DNA of 64,000 nucleotides from Brienomyrus brachyistius (GCF_023856365.1 NC_064555.1:15262254-15326253), one strand, 5' to 3'; positions 1 through 12,562 are shown, counted from the first letter of the stretch. Translations and numbers: made by a program. The notes: generated by a model not told the origin, from the letters alone.

Positions 1-1804
1 ACATCAGAGCTGGTTGTTGCACCAAGCAGCAGAAGCCTGCGTCTCCCCTCCCACTACAGCTAATGTGCGACGGAAAGATTAACTTTTTTCCAGGTTACAC
101 ACGGACCCTCGCCCCCTTCTCCCTGACTGTTACTCGGGGGGGATTAATGAACCCCACACAAGTATATTCAAAGCACAGAACAGGTTAAAGGACACGCATA
201 TCAATTTACAGGTTTCCATAAGTAATTATGCTTGCGACTTTGCTGACTGAACCAGGCAGGCAGGCAGCAATTTGCCTCCCGTCCAAAGGGGCCATAGAAC
301 ATTCTAGAACGCCAGCTCCGGCCACACGTTGAGGATTAATTTTACCGTTTATAATGGCCCGGGGGACAAAAGGTAGTAAAGGATATTTGACGGGGACGGA
401 GAACGCGGCGAGGAAAGCGATTTCTGCCTAACAGCATGGCCTGGATACAGTGTTACAAGGTTAAACTCACCTTAATAAAAGTTTTAAGAGGCAGCAGTGT
501 TTAAATAGGAGTTTTATGGGGCTGGCTTTCTGTAAGCGAAGGTAAGCATTACAGCATAAACAGTGATTTGTGAGACTCAGAACACAGGTACATTGTACAA
601 CGAGCGATGCCGCTTGCGAGGCAGTACTGTATGGTTTAATCACGAGCTTGTAACCTCGGCCGGATTTTATTTATTTTCATTTTTTTTGACTGATTGATAC
701 TATAAAAACTGGATGCTTCATGTCAAGGTGAGAAAGCAAGAATCTCTATTGGCATCTGCCGTTGCAAACTGCCAGCAGGGCAAAGCAAAGAGACAGAGTC
801 ACAGAGCATGTAGTGCAAAGGTCGTGGGGTCAGGGGTCATTGTTTTGTTGCTGTGGATAATGGTATGCATTGTGAAGTATTACCCAAAATGTTTCATTCA
901 AATATTCTCAACTAAATTGTGAAATGTGAAAAGTATTTTAGTGTGGCTTAGGAGAGAGAGGCACAGAAGGGCATAGGTTCTAATTTACACTTTGCTTTAA
1001 CACTTTTATCTCAGTAAACCCTTTTCACCCTGCGCTATAGTACACTGTAATATGATTGGATATATTTAGAACATTTTTATACCTAGCTAGGAAATTATCA
1101 CTGGTTTCATCCTGCAATATAACGAGTAAATATCTGTAAAAACAGACTGATATGGGAATCAACAGATAAAAGCTTACACACACCACATGGACACAAGTGC
1201 TAGTATATTTACAGAAGTAAAATATTTATTTGTCATAATCTAAAGATTCTTGACAAATTTATTATCCATGCAAAGTGATGAAATATTTATCTTCTCTGCT
1301 CACGGACAGCTTTGAATGAATCTTTACCTCTCATGTGTCCACTTGATCAAGGCCCTCTCGTAACCGTGGACATTATTATTGATGATAAACTGCTCCTTTA
1401 GCGCTGTTTACACCCATTAAAATGAGACACTTATAAATGATTGCCTGGCTGCTCTTGGGGCAAGGACGGTGACAATGGTTTGGGGTGTGGAGCCTACTCA
1501 GGGACTTGCACCCTCAACCTTCTGTCTCAGGATGAATCCATCCCCACTGCATGATGGACACCTGACCTGCTCACCTTTCCAGACCTTCCCAGTCTCCTGC
1601 TCATTTCCAGTTCTTCACTTACACTGACATCCCTCGTGCTTCGCTATCTCTCTTTTACACATTTACAGTAAAAGTCAAAAGTCTGGACAGGCCTACCCAT
1701 GAAAAGGTTTATTTGTACTATTCTGTATATTTTGGAATAATTATGAGGACAGCAAAACTAATAATATAAATGGAATTATGCACTGACCTAAATATATATA
1801 TATT

Positions 1805-1806
<2 letters not shown>
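1..1806. other. Intergenic DNA, no gene recognised
   Basis: Mixed-composition non-coding sequence. The only open frames are short (the longest is 69 codons at 713-922) and have no recognisable domain. No tRNA, rRNA or clear transposon end was seen. Confidence 0.6.

Positions 1807-1849
<43 letters not shown>
1807..1849. repeat. (TG)n microsatellite
   Basis: About 21 uninterrupted TG dinucleotides, preceded by an AT-rich run. It directly abuts a SINE-like sequence on its right. Confidence 0.95.
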
Positions 1850-1850
<1 letters not shown>

Positions 1851-2010
1851 GCAGGGGCATACCTGTGGGCTGGGACTCAAAAGGTTGCTGGTTCAAATCC
1901 CAGGGTCAGTGATCCCACCATTGGGCCCTTAAGCAAGGTTCTTAGCGCCAATTGCTCCAGGGACTGGCTGCCCCTACTGTCTCCTCTACACCAGTTTCAT
2001 GAGGTGGCCT
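1850..2010 (+). mobile_element. tRNA-like SINE relic
   Basis: It carries a sequence resembling the B box of a tRNA promoter (GGTTCAAATCCCAGGGTCAG near 1890), followed by the 'accattgggcccttaagcaagg' type body common in fish SINEs. A second relic with the same B box and body lies at 43,870-44,060. No target duplication or intact 5' end was found, so this is an old copy. The assignment to a SINE class is by motif only. Confidence 0.6.
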
Positions 2011-2569
2011 CCTGGGATGCTTTTCCAGCTGTCCTGAAGGAGCTCCCACATATGTATTGCTGAATGCTCATTGGCCGCTTTTCCTTCACTCTCTGGTCAA
2101 ACTGTTTCTACTGTATTTAGGTCAGGCGGTTACATCATGTGATGTGATACTGCGTCACTGTCCTTCATAAGTGGTATGGCGTGTGCAAACGTTTGTACTG
2201 TATACTGAAATGTCTCATCTCTCTCTGCTCTGTCTCTATTTTACATAAATTAAAATCTGATGACCGCAATGTTCTGTGCAACAGCATAAGAGGGAGTTTG
2301 ATATTGGGAGGGCGAGTGGGGGGGACAATTTAATAATTTAATTAACGAATTAACAAAGGTCTGTTTATTGCGGGGGATGGGGTACCCTCACCCCCCGGTG
2401 TAAAGTGTTGTTTTATTAGGGGCTCAGGAATGTGGTACAGTTTTCATTGATCTCTTGTTTTTCCTTCCTGTAGCTTACACGTTATGTTATGTGCTGGATC
2501 AATGATTAAGTTTGAGATTAAGACTGACTTTATCGATTCCCAGGGAAATTCTGGGGAGACTGAAGCTCA
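2011..2569. other. Intergenic DNA, no gene recognised
   Basis: Unique-looking sequence between the SINE relic and the large minisatellite. It contains a short AT-rich stretch near 2330-2360 and nothing coding. Confidence 0.55.
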
Positions 2570-3673
2570 GCACATTAGGCAGGGGACACCCTGAGCGGGA
2601 TGACAGTCCTTCACAGGGCACATTAGGCAGGGGACACTCTGGGCGGGATGACAGTCCTTCACAGGGCACATTAGGCAGGGGACACCCTGGATGGGATGAC
2701 AGTCCTTCACAGGGCACATTAGGCAGGGGACACCCTAGGCGGGATGCCAGTCCTTCACAGGGCACATTAGGTAGGGAACACCCTGGATAGGATACCAGTC
2801 CTTCACAGGGCACATTAGGCAGGGGACACCCTAGGCGGGATGCCAGTCCTTCACAGGGCACATTAGGCAGGGGACACCCTGGACAGGATAACAGTCTTTC
2901 ATAGGGCACATTAGGCATTGGACACCCTGGGCAGGATTCCAGTCCTTCACAGAGCACATTAGGCATTGGACACCCTGGGCAGGATGCCGGTCCTCCACCG
3001 GGCACGTTAGGCAGGGGACACCCTGGGCAGGATGCCGGTCCTTCACAGGGCACGTTAGGCAGGGGACACCCTGGGCAGGATGCTGGTCCTTCACAGGGCA
3101 CATTAGGTAGGGGACACCCTGGGCAGGATGCCGGTCCTTTACAGGGCACATTAGGCAGGGGAAACCCTGGACAGGATAACAGTCTTTCATAGGGCACATT
3201 AGGCATTGGACACCCTGGGCAGGATTCCAGTCCTTTACAGGGCACATTAGGCAGGGGACACCCTGGGCAGGATGCCGGTCCTTCACAGGGCACGTTAGGC
3301 AGGTTACACCCTGGGCAGGATGCTGGTCCTTTACAGGGCACATTAGACAGGGGACACCCTGGGCAGGATGCCGGTCCTTCACAGGGCACGTTAGGCAGGG
3401 GACACCCTGGGCAGGATGTCGGTCCTTCACAGGGCACGTTAGGCAGGGGACACCCTGGGCAGGATGCCGGTCCTTTACAGGGCACATTAGACAGGGGACA
3501 CCCTGGGCAGGATGCCAGTCCTTTACAGGGCACATTAGGCAGGGGACACCCTGGACAGGATAACAGTCTTTCATAGGGCACATTAGGCATTGGACACCCT
3601 GGGCAGGATTCCAGTCCTTCACAGAGCACATTAGGCAGGGGACACCCTGGACAGGATGCCGGTCCTTTACAGG
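2570..3673. repeat. 48-bp minisatellite, 23 copies
   Basis: Tandem array with an exact 48-bp period. The GGGGACACC landmark falls at 2582 and again at 3638, exactly 22 units later. Units differ by substitutions, with almost no length change. A two-unit variant block marked by GGACAGGATAACAGTC recurs at 2881, 3169 and 3553, that is 6 and 8 units apart, which indicates duplication of multi-unit blocks. Because 48 is a multiple of 3, both strands stay open. The minus strand reads as a 419-codon frame of 16-residue repeats (CPGCPLPNVPCEGPAS), but this is probably not a gene. The unit resembles the internal segment of the SINE family found elsewhere in the window (for example 12,600-12,660). Confidence 0.95.
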
Positions 3674-4280
3674 GCACACACTCACTATACACCACAGGTA
3701 ATTTAGTGACACAAACTGGCATAATTACATGCTTTTGGATAGCAGGTGAATGTAGCATTTTAATCTCCAGACTCGGAGATGCAAGGCCACGCTGCTACCC
3801 ACTGTGTTACTCTGCCCCTCCTCGAGCAGGATCCTGTTATCCTAAACCCCCCCAGGCACCAACCGCTGGCATGGGTGAGGCAGCCCGAGTCCCCAGCGGG
3901 ACACCCCCAAAGTGAGAATGAATGGTCTGAGTGACGCCAGACAGCGGAGCAAGAAGCACACCTCACCACAGTGTGCGAGGGAAAGAAGCTGGGTGCCGTC
4001 ACTATGGAAACGCACGAACAGGGGGGGTGAATGAAATCACACGGTAAACGCCACCTGTTGCACACACCATCATGTGTGAAAATACACTACACGTCACTAC
4101 TGCCGTTACGATAACTGTGATAATTACGACACGAGAGTCTTTGTGGATAATGTCGGCCCTGTTATTATTAAATGGGGACTTGATTGCAAATGTCTTAATA
4201 AGTGTCAGTGCAATAATTCTGCTTTTTAAGTCTTGAAAATGGGGAAAATGCGCTGTTTCAGATGCAACAAAGACACTGAA

Positions 4281-4297
4281 GGGGGGGGGGGGGGGGG
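4281..4297. repeat. poly-G tract (17)
   Basis: Uninterrupted run of 17 G, followed after a few bases by a T-rich stretch. One of eleven G or C runs of 13 bases or longer in the window. Confidence 0.9.
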
Positions 4298-4413
4298 CTC
4301 TTTTTTTATTCTTTTTTGGTTCGGGACTGCCAGCTGAGGACACCCAGATGGCGCGTGATAAATAATGACTCGTTACTGTACACTCTGTTCCTCAGGGTAG
4401 TGGGGGAGTGGGC

Positions 4414-4429
4414 GGGGGGGGGGGGGGGG
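4414..4429. repeat. poly-G tract (16)
   Basis: Uninterrupted run of 16 G in a G-rich neighbourhood. Confidence 0.9.
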
Positions 4430-4859
4430 ATTTGGGCTAACCGCTAAGCCGCTCTTTACTCTCCCCGCTCTTCCTCTTAGTGCTGATGGGGCAGGCTGCA
4501 AAGCCGCATCCCCTGCGATCACAGGGCAGCCGCATGCCGAGCATAAGCAGGATTGTGTCCCTGTGCCCACGCTTAACCACCCCGCAGGGTAACTGAATGC
4601 AACGGGCTTGTTCTGCTGCCACAGACATGACGGAGGGGGGTGGGACTGTAAACCAGCTCTCTGCTTCCAGGGGGCTTCCTCAGGTCTGTGAGCAGGAAGC
4701 ACAAGTAGTTGTGTTCAATCGCAGGTCCTCAGGACCCGAGTGAGCTGGTGAAAATTAGCCTCCTGTTGTGTTACATAAAGGAGACGCGGGACCGGAGGTG
4801 TAGTTTGAACAAACAAAAATTTTGCTGCGACTTATTATTCCCCTACAACATACAGTATT

Positions 4860-5560
4860 AGTCACATGATTGACGGCAGCCAATCGTTAAACAAAGACTC
4901 TTTTCACTGCGGCTTTTCAAACCTTATGGTTTAAAAAGACCACCAAAATCATTTTCATTCTAAATATTTACATTTAAATATTTTAATTTATGAATTAACA
5001 AGCGTCGGATTGGAATTTTCTCCTCTCTTTATTTAATCTCTGAAATTGAAATCAGAATTGGGCCTGTTCTACTCGTTCATATTCTATTATTAATTGGCGC
5101 AGTTGGGAGAGAACAACATTATTGTTAATGTCACTGCTTCTGCATATTGAGTGCTGCCTCCTCACTCACTAATATTGCTATTAACAATACATTTCAGGGG
5201 TTCTCTTATCAAGACTGACTAATAATGAGGTTTTAATTATTAACTTTGAAATAAATTATGTATTAAAAGAGGATGCATATTTATGATCCTCTGTTTCAAT
5301 AAATCATAAATATGACTTCAGAGAGTGTGAAGATTCTTTATTATCATTAATGGGAGGCCAGTGTCTTTATCTGGCCTTAATAATGTTCCTCATGTGATCC
5401 AGAAGTTAAGTGACTCTCTTTGCCTAATAAATCCATGTTGCCACAGACAAGGAGTCTTTACTTTGATATAACATCAAATGTTGTTTGTATATGGTTGTCA
5501 GGTCATAAATTTGCGATATGCATGCCACCATACAGTATATTACATAACAGTAATAATGAG
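4860..5560. promoter_or_regulatory. Candidate conserved non-coding block
   Basis: About 700 bases of AT-rich, repeat-free DNA with many TAAT/ATTA homeodomain-type cores (for example near 5090, 5170, 5220-5240 and 5350) and no open frame. This texture resembles the long conserved enhancers of vertebrate gene deserts around developmental regulators. Conservation cannot be measured from one sequence, so this is an inference from texture only. Confidence 0.3.
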
Positions 5561-5894
5561 GCTCTGGAAGTCTCCGGAAATCCATGTAAATAGCTCTTCT
5601 CTTTTGCGGAACATCCGACTCAAAGTTGTTAGATTTTAAAAAGTGTTTTTTTGCTGCAAAAAATATAAGATATAACAGACAATAATATTGTTATTCCTGT
5701 CTGATCATTTAGCGTATAATTACCCCACCCTTCAATCAATTATACCACAAATACAACTGACACTATAATAGTTTTCATGGACACAGTTCAGTAAGGGGCT
5801 CATAAGAGGTCAGATGTGTCGTTACAGGGCTTCCGTATTCCTAACGTGCGGAATAAATCATCCTGTTCAGAGGCCCCAGTACTATTTGCACTGT

Positions 5895-5913
5895 GGGGGG
5901 GGGGGGGGGGGGG
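5895..5913. repeat. poly-G tract (19)
   Basis: Uninterrupted run of 19 G. Confidence 0.9.
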
Positions 5914-6204
5914 CTACTATTTGCTTACTATGACGGTGTTGTGGGGTGGGAGGCAACAAAAAAAAGTTGTTGACATGGTTTAAAACATTATTATGGGATC
6001 GGTGGGAATTCCATGTTTAAAATTGTATTAATGGTTAGTTGTAGACCCTTTTAGTAGAGGCCCCTGCATTTAAGCCCAGGTAAACCCGTGCATGAAAGCG
6101 TCCCTGATTTTCACACAAAGAAAGTTTCGTGAAAGTTGAGTCACAGCAGGCTGAACAGGGGGCCTCCAATTCTCATCTGGGGTGGAGACAGCAAGACCTC
6201 TCCT

Positions 6205-6400
6205 GCATACTGCATAGCCAATCAGATAGAGGCATTTACTGTATAAGGCCAGAACCACACAGGCACTGGCTCCAGCTGAAATATGATTACCCCTGGTGTG
6301 CCCCTTCCCCTCTAACTCACCAATTCAAAAACAAATTGGCTAAAAATAAGATTAGCCCCTTTTATGCCCCCCGCACACCTTAAGAAAATCATAGAATTAC
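6205..6400 (+). mobile_element. Recurring short element, copy 1
   Basis: One of five copies of a sequence with the order: 'ggcact-ggccc-agctgaaa', 'tcactcaccaattcaaaa', 'ttggctaa-gataag-ttg', 'cccct-ttatg-cccc', 'aaaatcatagaattgcccctg'. The other copies are at 7955, 16,798, 43,125 and 44,893, all in the same orientation. The 3' end of the better copies (AATTGCCCCTG) is the kind of terminus seen in hAT-type MITEs, but no matching 5' end or target duplication was verified. Confidence 0.6.
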
Positions 6401-6874
6401 CCTTACTTGGTTGTTGCTCTGTGTGTGTGGCCATGGCGCTCATTGGCCCCCAGGGGGCAGTGTGAGGGCTGCGGTAGATGCGAGGCTGGTGGCCTGGGTG
6501 GACAGGTGACAGCTCTGAGAGCGCCATTTCACACTCGGAAGTTAACCATGTGACCTGCACACGATCCGGTCTCCGCTTATCGGAAGGTCTAGGAGTAAGT
6601 GGTCTGTTGGACTGGAAAATAAGGAAAACTGCCAGCGGCGTAACGGCCTGGCCAGACATTGACCCTCCCCCCCCCAGCCAGGATCCACTTTTTGTCCCTG
6701 AAATGCAACCTCTTGTCTTCCAGCCAGATGTCAGCTGTCCCTGAGACAGTTAGGCAGTGGCTTTGTTCACGACGGCTAAAGATATTTATTAATTTCAAAA
6801 GCTCTCCAGACAAATATGTGACAAAACTCCAACATAAGAGTCATAGATAGTCACTGTTAAATAGACCTATACAG

Positions 6875-6956
<82 letters not shown>
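6875..6956. repeat. (TCTA)n microsatellite
   Basis: About 20 uninterrupted tetranucleotide units (GATA on the other strand), followed directly by a short CA run and an AT-rich stretch. Confidence 0.95.
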
Positions 6957-7317
6957 ACATAGACACACACACACACACATATATACATATATTCCTATAT
7001 ATACATACATATCTACTTTTTTTCTTTAATTTATTTCTTTTAATTGTCCTGAGTGTCCTAGCAGGCGCTTGTACCTGGCTCACGTGATGCACTGCGGAGT
7101 CCATTCCCCCCCCCCCGATCGTTCTTATTCCCACTCGGTGACGTGCAGATTGCTCATATCTAAGGCAAGTTGCCTACATCGCATTTCATGCGCAGCTATA
7201 AATAAAACAGAGAATGAATATCCCACAATAATGCACGCACATTGGAAGCAATTTATTTAAGCACCTCGTTAAAAGCTAGACAAGCAGGTGTTTTTTTTTT
7301 CACAAAGGTTAACATAT

Positions 7318-7400
7318 CAAATCAAAGTCAACTTTATTGTCATTGTGCATGCGACAACCAAATGAGATTGTGAGCCCTCCCAGTGCAGGTATCACATATA
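7318..7400. repeat. Possible interspersed repeat fragment
   Basis: The stretch around 'aactttattgtcattgtgcatg' resembles the 3' parts of retroposons common in fish genomes. A loosely similar stretch ('gatctttattgtgcacgtgt') occurs near 9190. I could not assign a family or define ends. Confidence 0.3.
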
Positions 7401-7954
7401 GCATATATACACACAAACAGATGCATTTTTTTATACGTTAAATATGGTTTATTCTCCAGGATGCTAGTGTAAGATCTTTATCCATAGTGTCACCTTGCTC
7501 TGAAATGATCTAAGGCCCCCCAGTGGTGATGTTTGTGTATGGGGGTATGTGCCGGGGGGTGTGAAACATCTGCTGCTGCTTTGTGGCACTCTGCTGAGTC
7601 TGCAGCTCTCAGGGGGTGCTGCTGTTTACGGCCACACTTGTGCACCCATGCATGCTGCAGGTCGCCAGGGTGCCAGGATTGCGACATCGCGGGCCTATAA
7701 ATGCGATGGGGGGGGGGGAGGGGGATGAGCGTAATGAAATCCTGTGAGAGGAAATGACCTTGAACAGAACCCCTACCCAGGGAACTGCGGGAGGTATAAC
7801 CTTATTTAGTCTATCTCCATTTAATTAATAAAACAGAAATATGACACAGGCAGCATTGCTCTGCAAAAACAATGCAGAAATCTGGGTTACATCTATGACA
7901 CCTAAGCAGAATTAAGAGAATTCACTAAAACTACAATGACAAAAAAAGACAATA

Positions 7955-8125
7955 GGCTGCAATTGGGCCCAGCTGAAAGCTGATTAGTCCCCAGAGCGCC
8001 CCTCCCCCTGTCACTCACCAATTCAAAACATTTCATTGGCTAATGATAAAGTTGACCTCGCTGGGTGAATTTTGCCCCCTCTTATGCTCCCCTCATTAAA
8101 AATATGCTAGAATTGCCCCTGCATG
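7955..8125 (+). mobile_element. Recurring short element, copy 2
   Basis: The best-preserved of the five copies. It runs from a 'gggcccagctgaaagctgatt' start through 'tcactcaccaattcaaaacat' and 'ttggctaatgataaagttg' to the end AATTGCCCCTG at about 8122. Confidence 0.65.
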
Positions 8126-11100
8126 AAAGACAGACTGTAAAAACAGACAGACATATAAACAAACAAACATAGAGTGCATTTGACAGACCTAATACTCTTA
8201 ATGAGCGAACAGAGTGTCAGAAAAAAGTAGATTATAAAACCATGAAAGCCTCTTTTTCTTTAGATGAGTCAGACGCTGGTAATTAACCCCGGAAGACTCT
8301 AACGGGGGTGAGAAGGCAGCAGTTCCTGCATCTGCCCGCGGGTCAGGCGTAGTCCACCTGTTACAGGCGCCGCATGGCTGTGACAAACAGCAGTCATCGG
8401 GGGCTCTCACCCGTCTTCTCACCTCATCGTTTATATAGGATGCCAACATCCTCCGTGAGACAGACTCCAGGAACTGAATAATGCAAAATAAAACCATTCA
8501 AAATTGTTTGTGCTACAGCAATATTTCCCAGATGCAGAGCAGATCATGCACAGCATGCTTGAATACTACACTAGGGTAAATGCCAGTGGCAACTGATATA
8601 CAGCGAGGCATTTTGCAAAATACAAACAGCATCAAAACCATGATATCTTCTGCTGATAGGAAAGATGCTATAAATATATAGGCTCTGTGAATCCAAAAAA
8701 TGTAAATCATATTTGTAGATATACTTTCCACTTATTATTTTATATATGGGAACCATAACTATTGCCCTGCATTGCCTCTGAAAGCCACTTCACAGAGTGA
8801 CATCCTGCCGAGTTCATCAGTTATACGTAACCCTTTAATTCCACTTCTTTCGGAGATCAGACACATTGATGTGTAGCAGATTTCAGCGCTGTGGAAGACT
8901 TCGCCGCGTACGACACAAGAGGTATGTGAGTTTCCATAGCCCCCCAGCTTGCCGAGATATTTGTTTGCTTTGAACGGCATCTGAGAACAGGATGCTCATC
9001 AAATGAGGTGAAGTTTCCAAAAGGAGAGTCATTCAGATTTACCGTGCATGCAGTTCAAGGAGAGGGATTTCACCTGCAGAAGATTTCTGTACTGTGCCAA
9101 TGCAGTTTCCAAACCTTCTTTTCACCCTCCATAAAACCTTAAATACATCGCCTACAGCAGTTCTCAAAACCATTCAAGGTGCAAGATTTGAGATCTTTAT
9201 TGTGCACGTGTAAAAGGTGAATTGGAATTCAGACTCGTTCAGCCACACTTTGTTACCAAAAGATTAAAGACAGCGCAAAAGAGCGCAAGACAAGTTCAAA
9301 TAGTAGATAGTCAAAATTCCTGCGAAACTAGGCAATATTCTTAGAATTTGACTGTTAAGGTTCAGTAGCAGTGCCATGGAGATGTTGGAAATGCGGATGG
9401 CTCAGGAAAGACGCTGTACTTGAATCACCTCGATTCTGACTCATCATTTGCATGCCTCCATCTTTAATAACAATTTGAGCTTGTGGGATTTTTCTCTTGA
9501 GGCCTGGTCTGTTCATTAACAAGCATGGCTCTGCGAGTCCTAATGAACCACGGCCCTCACACTCCCCCTTCTGCCATCTCCTGCTTTGAACATTAATCCA
9601 CATTACTTAGAGTCGAGCGTCTTATTGGCTGGAAGATGTGCACATGTGCAAAAGAGCACCCCCTGTGGCCATTTAAAAAAAACAACATACACACACCCAA
9701 ACCCCAGAATCCTGCCGGGCCAAACCTGCCGCACTTTCAGAACCCTTCTTTGGTAATTGCCTCTGGAAAGACATGCACTTCAAAGAGCAGTTTCTTTATC
9801 AAGTATTAGAGAACTCAGGTATTTATTCACTAAGATCACCTCACCGACACACTCAGTTTGTTCTGCCAGCACTTACATTACGGTTCAGTTTTGCGATCAT
9901 TTTTTCCTCCTCAGTAAAAGTTTCCTCTACCAGAGAATTTTTAGCATAGCGGTATGGTAAATGGAAAAATCGAGAGGAAAAAAAAAAGTATGTCGTCTTC
10001 TATTCATGTTTCTGTGTGTCTGGAGAGTAGGTGGGTTTAAAATTCCAGCTGTAAAAACAGATAAAACTGTAAGCTATGTAACTTGTTTAGAATAAAGGAA
10101 ATTGCTGGGAAATAAATGTGAAATAAATGTGAACGGAGTGTGTTTAGGGAAACGTGTTCAAAGAAATTGTGAGCAGGTTAACAAGGGCACTGGTTATTTC
10201 AAAGGTTTTTATTTCCCAGAGTTCCGCCAGTGTTCAGTGTAGAGTCACAAGTTGAGATGTAGACCAGCAGTGAGACATAGACCAACAGTTTGCTTACGGT
10301 GTTTGTAGGCATGGACCAGCTGTCATTCAATCCACCTCACCAAGAGTCAATAAAAATTCAGAATTATGCTCTTTCATCACCAACAGGGATCATCGAGACA
10401 CAGATCATCTCTCATCATCATTATCCATCAGTCCATCCATCCATACATCCTTCCATCCGACTTCTCACCACTTTTCCAGGCCTGCAGTCTCACCTCCAGT
10501 GGAGACCATAAAATTGTGTGTTTCGATCATCAATAGCAGCCTCAACAATAGATGCTAACAGATACCAGCAGACACTTTCACAAAGTCATGTTTGTATACA
10601 CCAAGGATTTAACGGCAAAGAAAAACGCAGCATTGCAGTAACCTGTCAAAGACACAGGATTTTATAACCCTGACAATGTACCACATTTCAGCAGTGAAAT
10701 TCACAGCCTCTGATTAAAACGTCTGACACGAGACTTCTTCTGTTATTGATGGTTTTATATAGCTCATTTTCGTTATTTGCTGGAAGTGGAAGGAGAATTC
10801 ATAAGGCTTCAGCTGAAGAGCATTTATGCAAATTGCATCTGCAATATACTCTTTTTTCTGTTTGTGTCCTATTTTCCCTTATGCTACATTAATCTGTTAT
10901 ACTCATAGTAGAGAGATTTTTTACCCAAAGTGACTTCTGTATTAAATCAGATTTACTGTTTAACCTATTTATGAAGCTAGATATTTATTAAAGGAGATCA
11001 GGTTAAACATCTGGCCAAAGGGAGAAACTGCAGTTGCCTGGCTAGGATTTAATGCAGGATGTAGGTCTGCAGGGGCCTTAACCCTAAACCCCCAGCATGG

Positions 11101-11423
11101 TCATCAGTCTTACTCAGCACAGAGAGCCAGCGCCATGCAATGGACCCTCACGCAAGAGTCGCCTGGGCCCACATCAGCCTCAAGGAAGCTATTAACCTCT
11201 TAAAGTTTTACTACCTTCCGTACGTCTAATGAAACCCTGCTTACATTCAGCACAAGTGCACTTTTACAACCACGTCCAGTTCCGCTGTCCTTTGATTCCT
11301 TTGATTCTCTCCCACATCTATCTCTCTCTGTTTACTCTGTTGTTCCTTCTCGTCTTCACTCTCCTCTTCCCACTGTTAAGCCCCATCCCATTTTAACGGT
11401 GAAGCATCATCTCTGTCGTTGGA
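8126..11423. other. Intergenic DNA, no gene recognised
   Basis: Mostly unique, moderately AT-rich sequence. It includes a small ATCC-type run near 10,430-10,455 that may be the tail of a SINE, and a smooth AT-rich block at 10,700-10,990 of the kind that can be regulatory. Open frames reach only 99 codons and lack domains. Confidence 0.55.
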
Positions 11424-11776
11424 TCATCCATCCATTTTCCAAGCCGCTTATCCTACTGGGTTGCGGGGGGTCCGGAGCCTATCCCGGAAGCAATGGGCAC
11501 GAGGCAGGGAACAACCCAGGATGGGGGGCCAGCCCATCGCAGGGCACACTCACACACCATTCACTCACACATGCACACCTATGGGGAATTTAGCGACTCC
11601 AATTAGCCTCAGCATGTTTTTGGACTGTGGGGGTATACCGGAGAACCCGGAGGAAACCCCACGACGACATGGGGAGAACATGCAAACTACACACACATGT
11701 GACCCAGGCGGAGACTCGAACCCGGGTCCCAGAGGTGTGAGGCAATAGTGCTAACCACTGCACCACCATGCCGCCC
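11424..11776 (-). mobile_element. tRNA-derived SINE, near full length
   Basis: Inverted relative to the 55,195 copy. The 3' tail (ATCCATCC on this strand) is at 11,424 and the tRNA-like head at 11,700-11,776 (B-box complement in 'gagactcgaacccgggtccc'; A-box region 'gctaaccactgcaccacc'). The body matches the 55,195 copy throughout, including the 'acccaggatggggggccagc' segment near 11,515 that is amplified as a 40-bp minisatellite at 46,301. No clear target duplication was seen. Confidence 0.85.
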
Positions 11777-12217
11777 CAACAATAGATTTGCTATTCTTTA
11801 TTGTCACCTCACCACATGGGGTAAATGTGCGCAAACATTTCAGTACCAGGTCCAACATGGCTACCGTGTCGTTCCCTGGGGCCTCTGTGCAATTTCTGAA
11901 GAGGCGAAGACAAGTTAACAAAATATATGAAGCTTAAAAAGTGCATCCATTCAACGCTCACACCTATGACAAATGGCCATATATCCGACATACAAACAAT
12001 AGATATTTAGAATGAACAAACAACTGAATAAATAAACAAACAGTAACTTGAGATAACGGGACAGGTTAGACCCTGCTCTCCTAGAGGGCAATTTTATGCA
12101 TTTCTGCATGATACGGCTACAAAGAAGTCAAACAGAATAGGAAAAGAGCATCACATTTCTCCTCTTAGTTATCTCTATAGGCATCCATTTGTCATCCATA
12201 ACCACATACCCAGTGCA
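11777..12217. other. Intergenic DNA, no gene recognised
   Basis: Unique-looking sequence between two mobile elements, with no domain-bearing open frame. Confidence 0.55.
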
Positions 12218-12562
12218 GCATGTTTCCCTCAGGTTCTTGGGACCCACAAATGCTCCATGTTTTTGCTCCCTCCCAGCACTCTGCCAAACAGTTCACATTT
12301 CTGCTCCCTCCCTGCTCCCTTCCAGACAGTCCATGTTTCTTCTCCCTCCCAGCTCTCTGCCAGACAGTCCACATTTCTGATACCTCCCTGCTCCCTTCCA
12401 GACAGTCCACATTTCTGCTCCTTCCCAGCTCTCTGCCAGACAGTCCACATTTCTGCTCCCTCCCAGCTCTCTGTCAGACAGTGCACATTTCTGCAGACAG
12501 TCCTGGGAGGGAGCAATAATGTGGACCGTCTGTGGGTCCCCGAGGACCGGGGTGGGAGACTA
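12218..12562. mobile_element. MITE-like element with internal tandem array
   Basis: The left end (TGTTTCCCTCAGGTTCTTGG) and right end (CCCCGAGGACCGGGGTGGGA, near 12,540) are roughly inverted copies of each other, as in the elements at 33,725 and 56,493. The interior consists of a 38-bp tandem array. The three copies in the window share the internal 'cca-tttttgctccctcccagc' block. Element class is inferred as non-autonomous DNA transposon; the target duplication was not resolved. Confidence 0.6.
12263..12500. repeat. 38-bp minisatellite, about 6 copies
   Basis: The CCAGACAG-type landmark recurs at about 12,283, 12,321, 12,359, 12,397, 12,435 and 12,473, a strict 38-bp period, with a partial unit after. 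Unit core: CAGTCCACATTTCTGCTCCC. The array lies inside the MITE-like element and generates spurious frames on both strands. Confidence 0.9.

Larger units (their letters stand above)
3674..4859. other. Intergenic DNA with two poly-G tracts
   Basis: Non-coding sequence holding a 17-base G run at 4281-4297 and a 16-base G run at 4414-4429. Short overlapping frames on both strands have no recognisable domain. Confidence 0.6.

Noticed and set aside
2499..3758. 419-codon minus-strand frame with Cys-Pro-rich 16-residue repeats
   Set aside because: It is the translation of a 48-bp minisatellite whose period is a multiple of three. Other frames of the same array are also open, and the repeat resembles SINE sequence, so a protein is unlikely.
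10531..11785. The motif 'caacaatagat' near 10,540 and 11,776 as a target duplication of a 1.2-kb element
   Set aside because: The SINE at 11,424-11,776 accounts for the right end, and no element end adjoins the left copy, so the match is probably chance.
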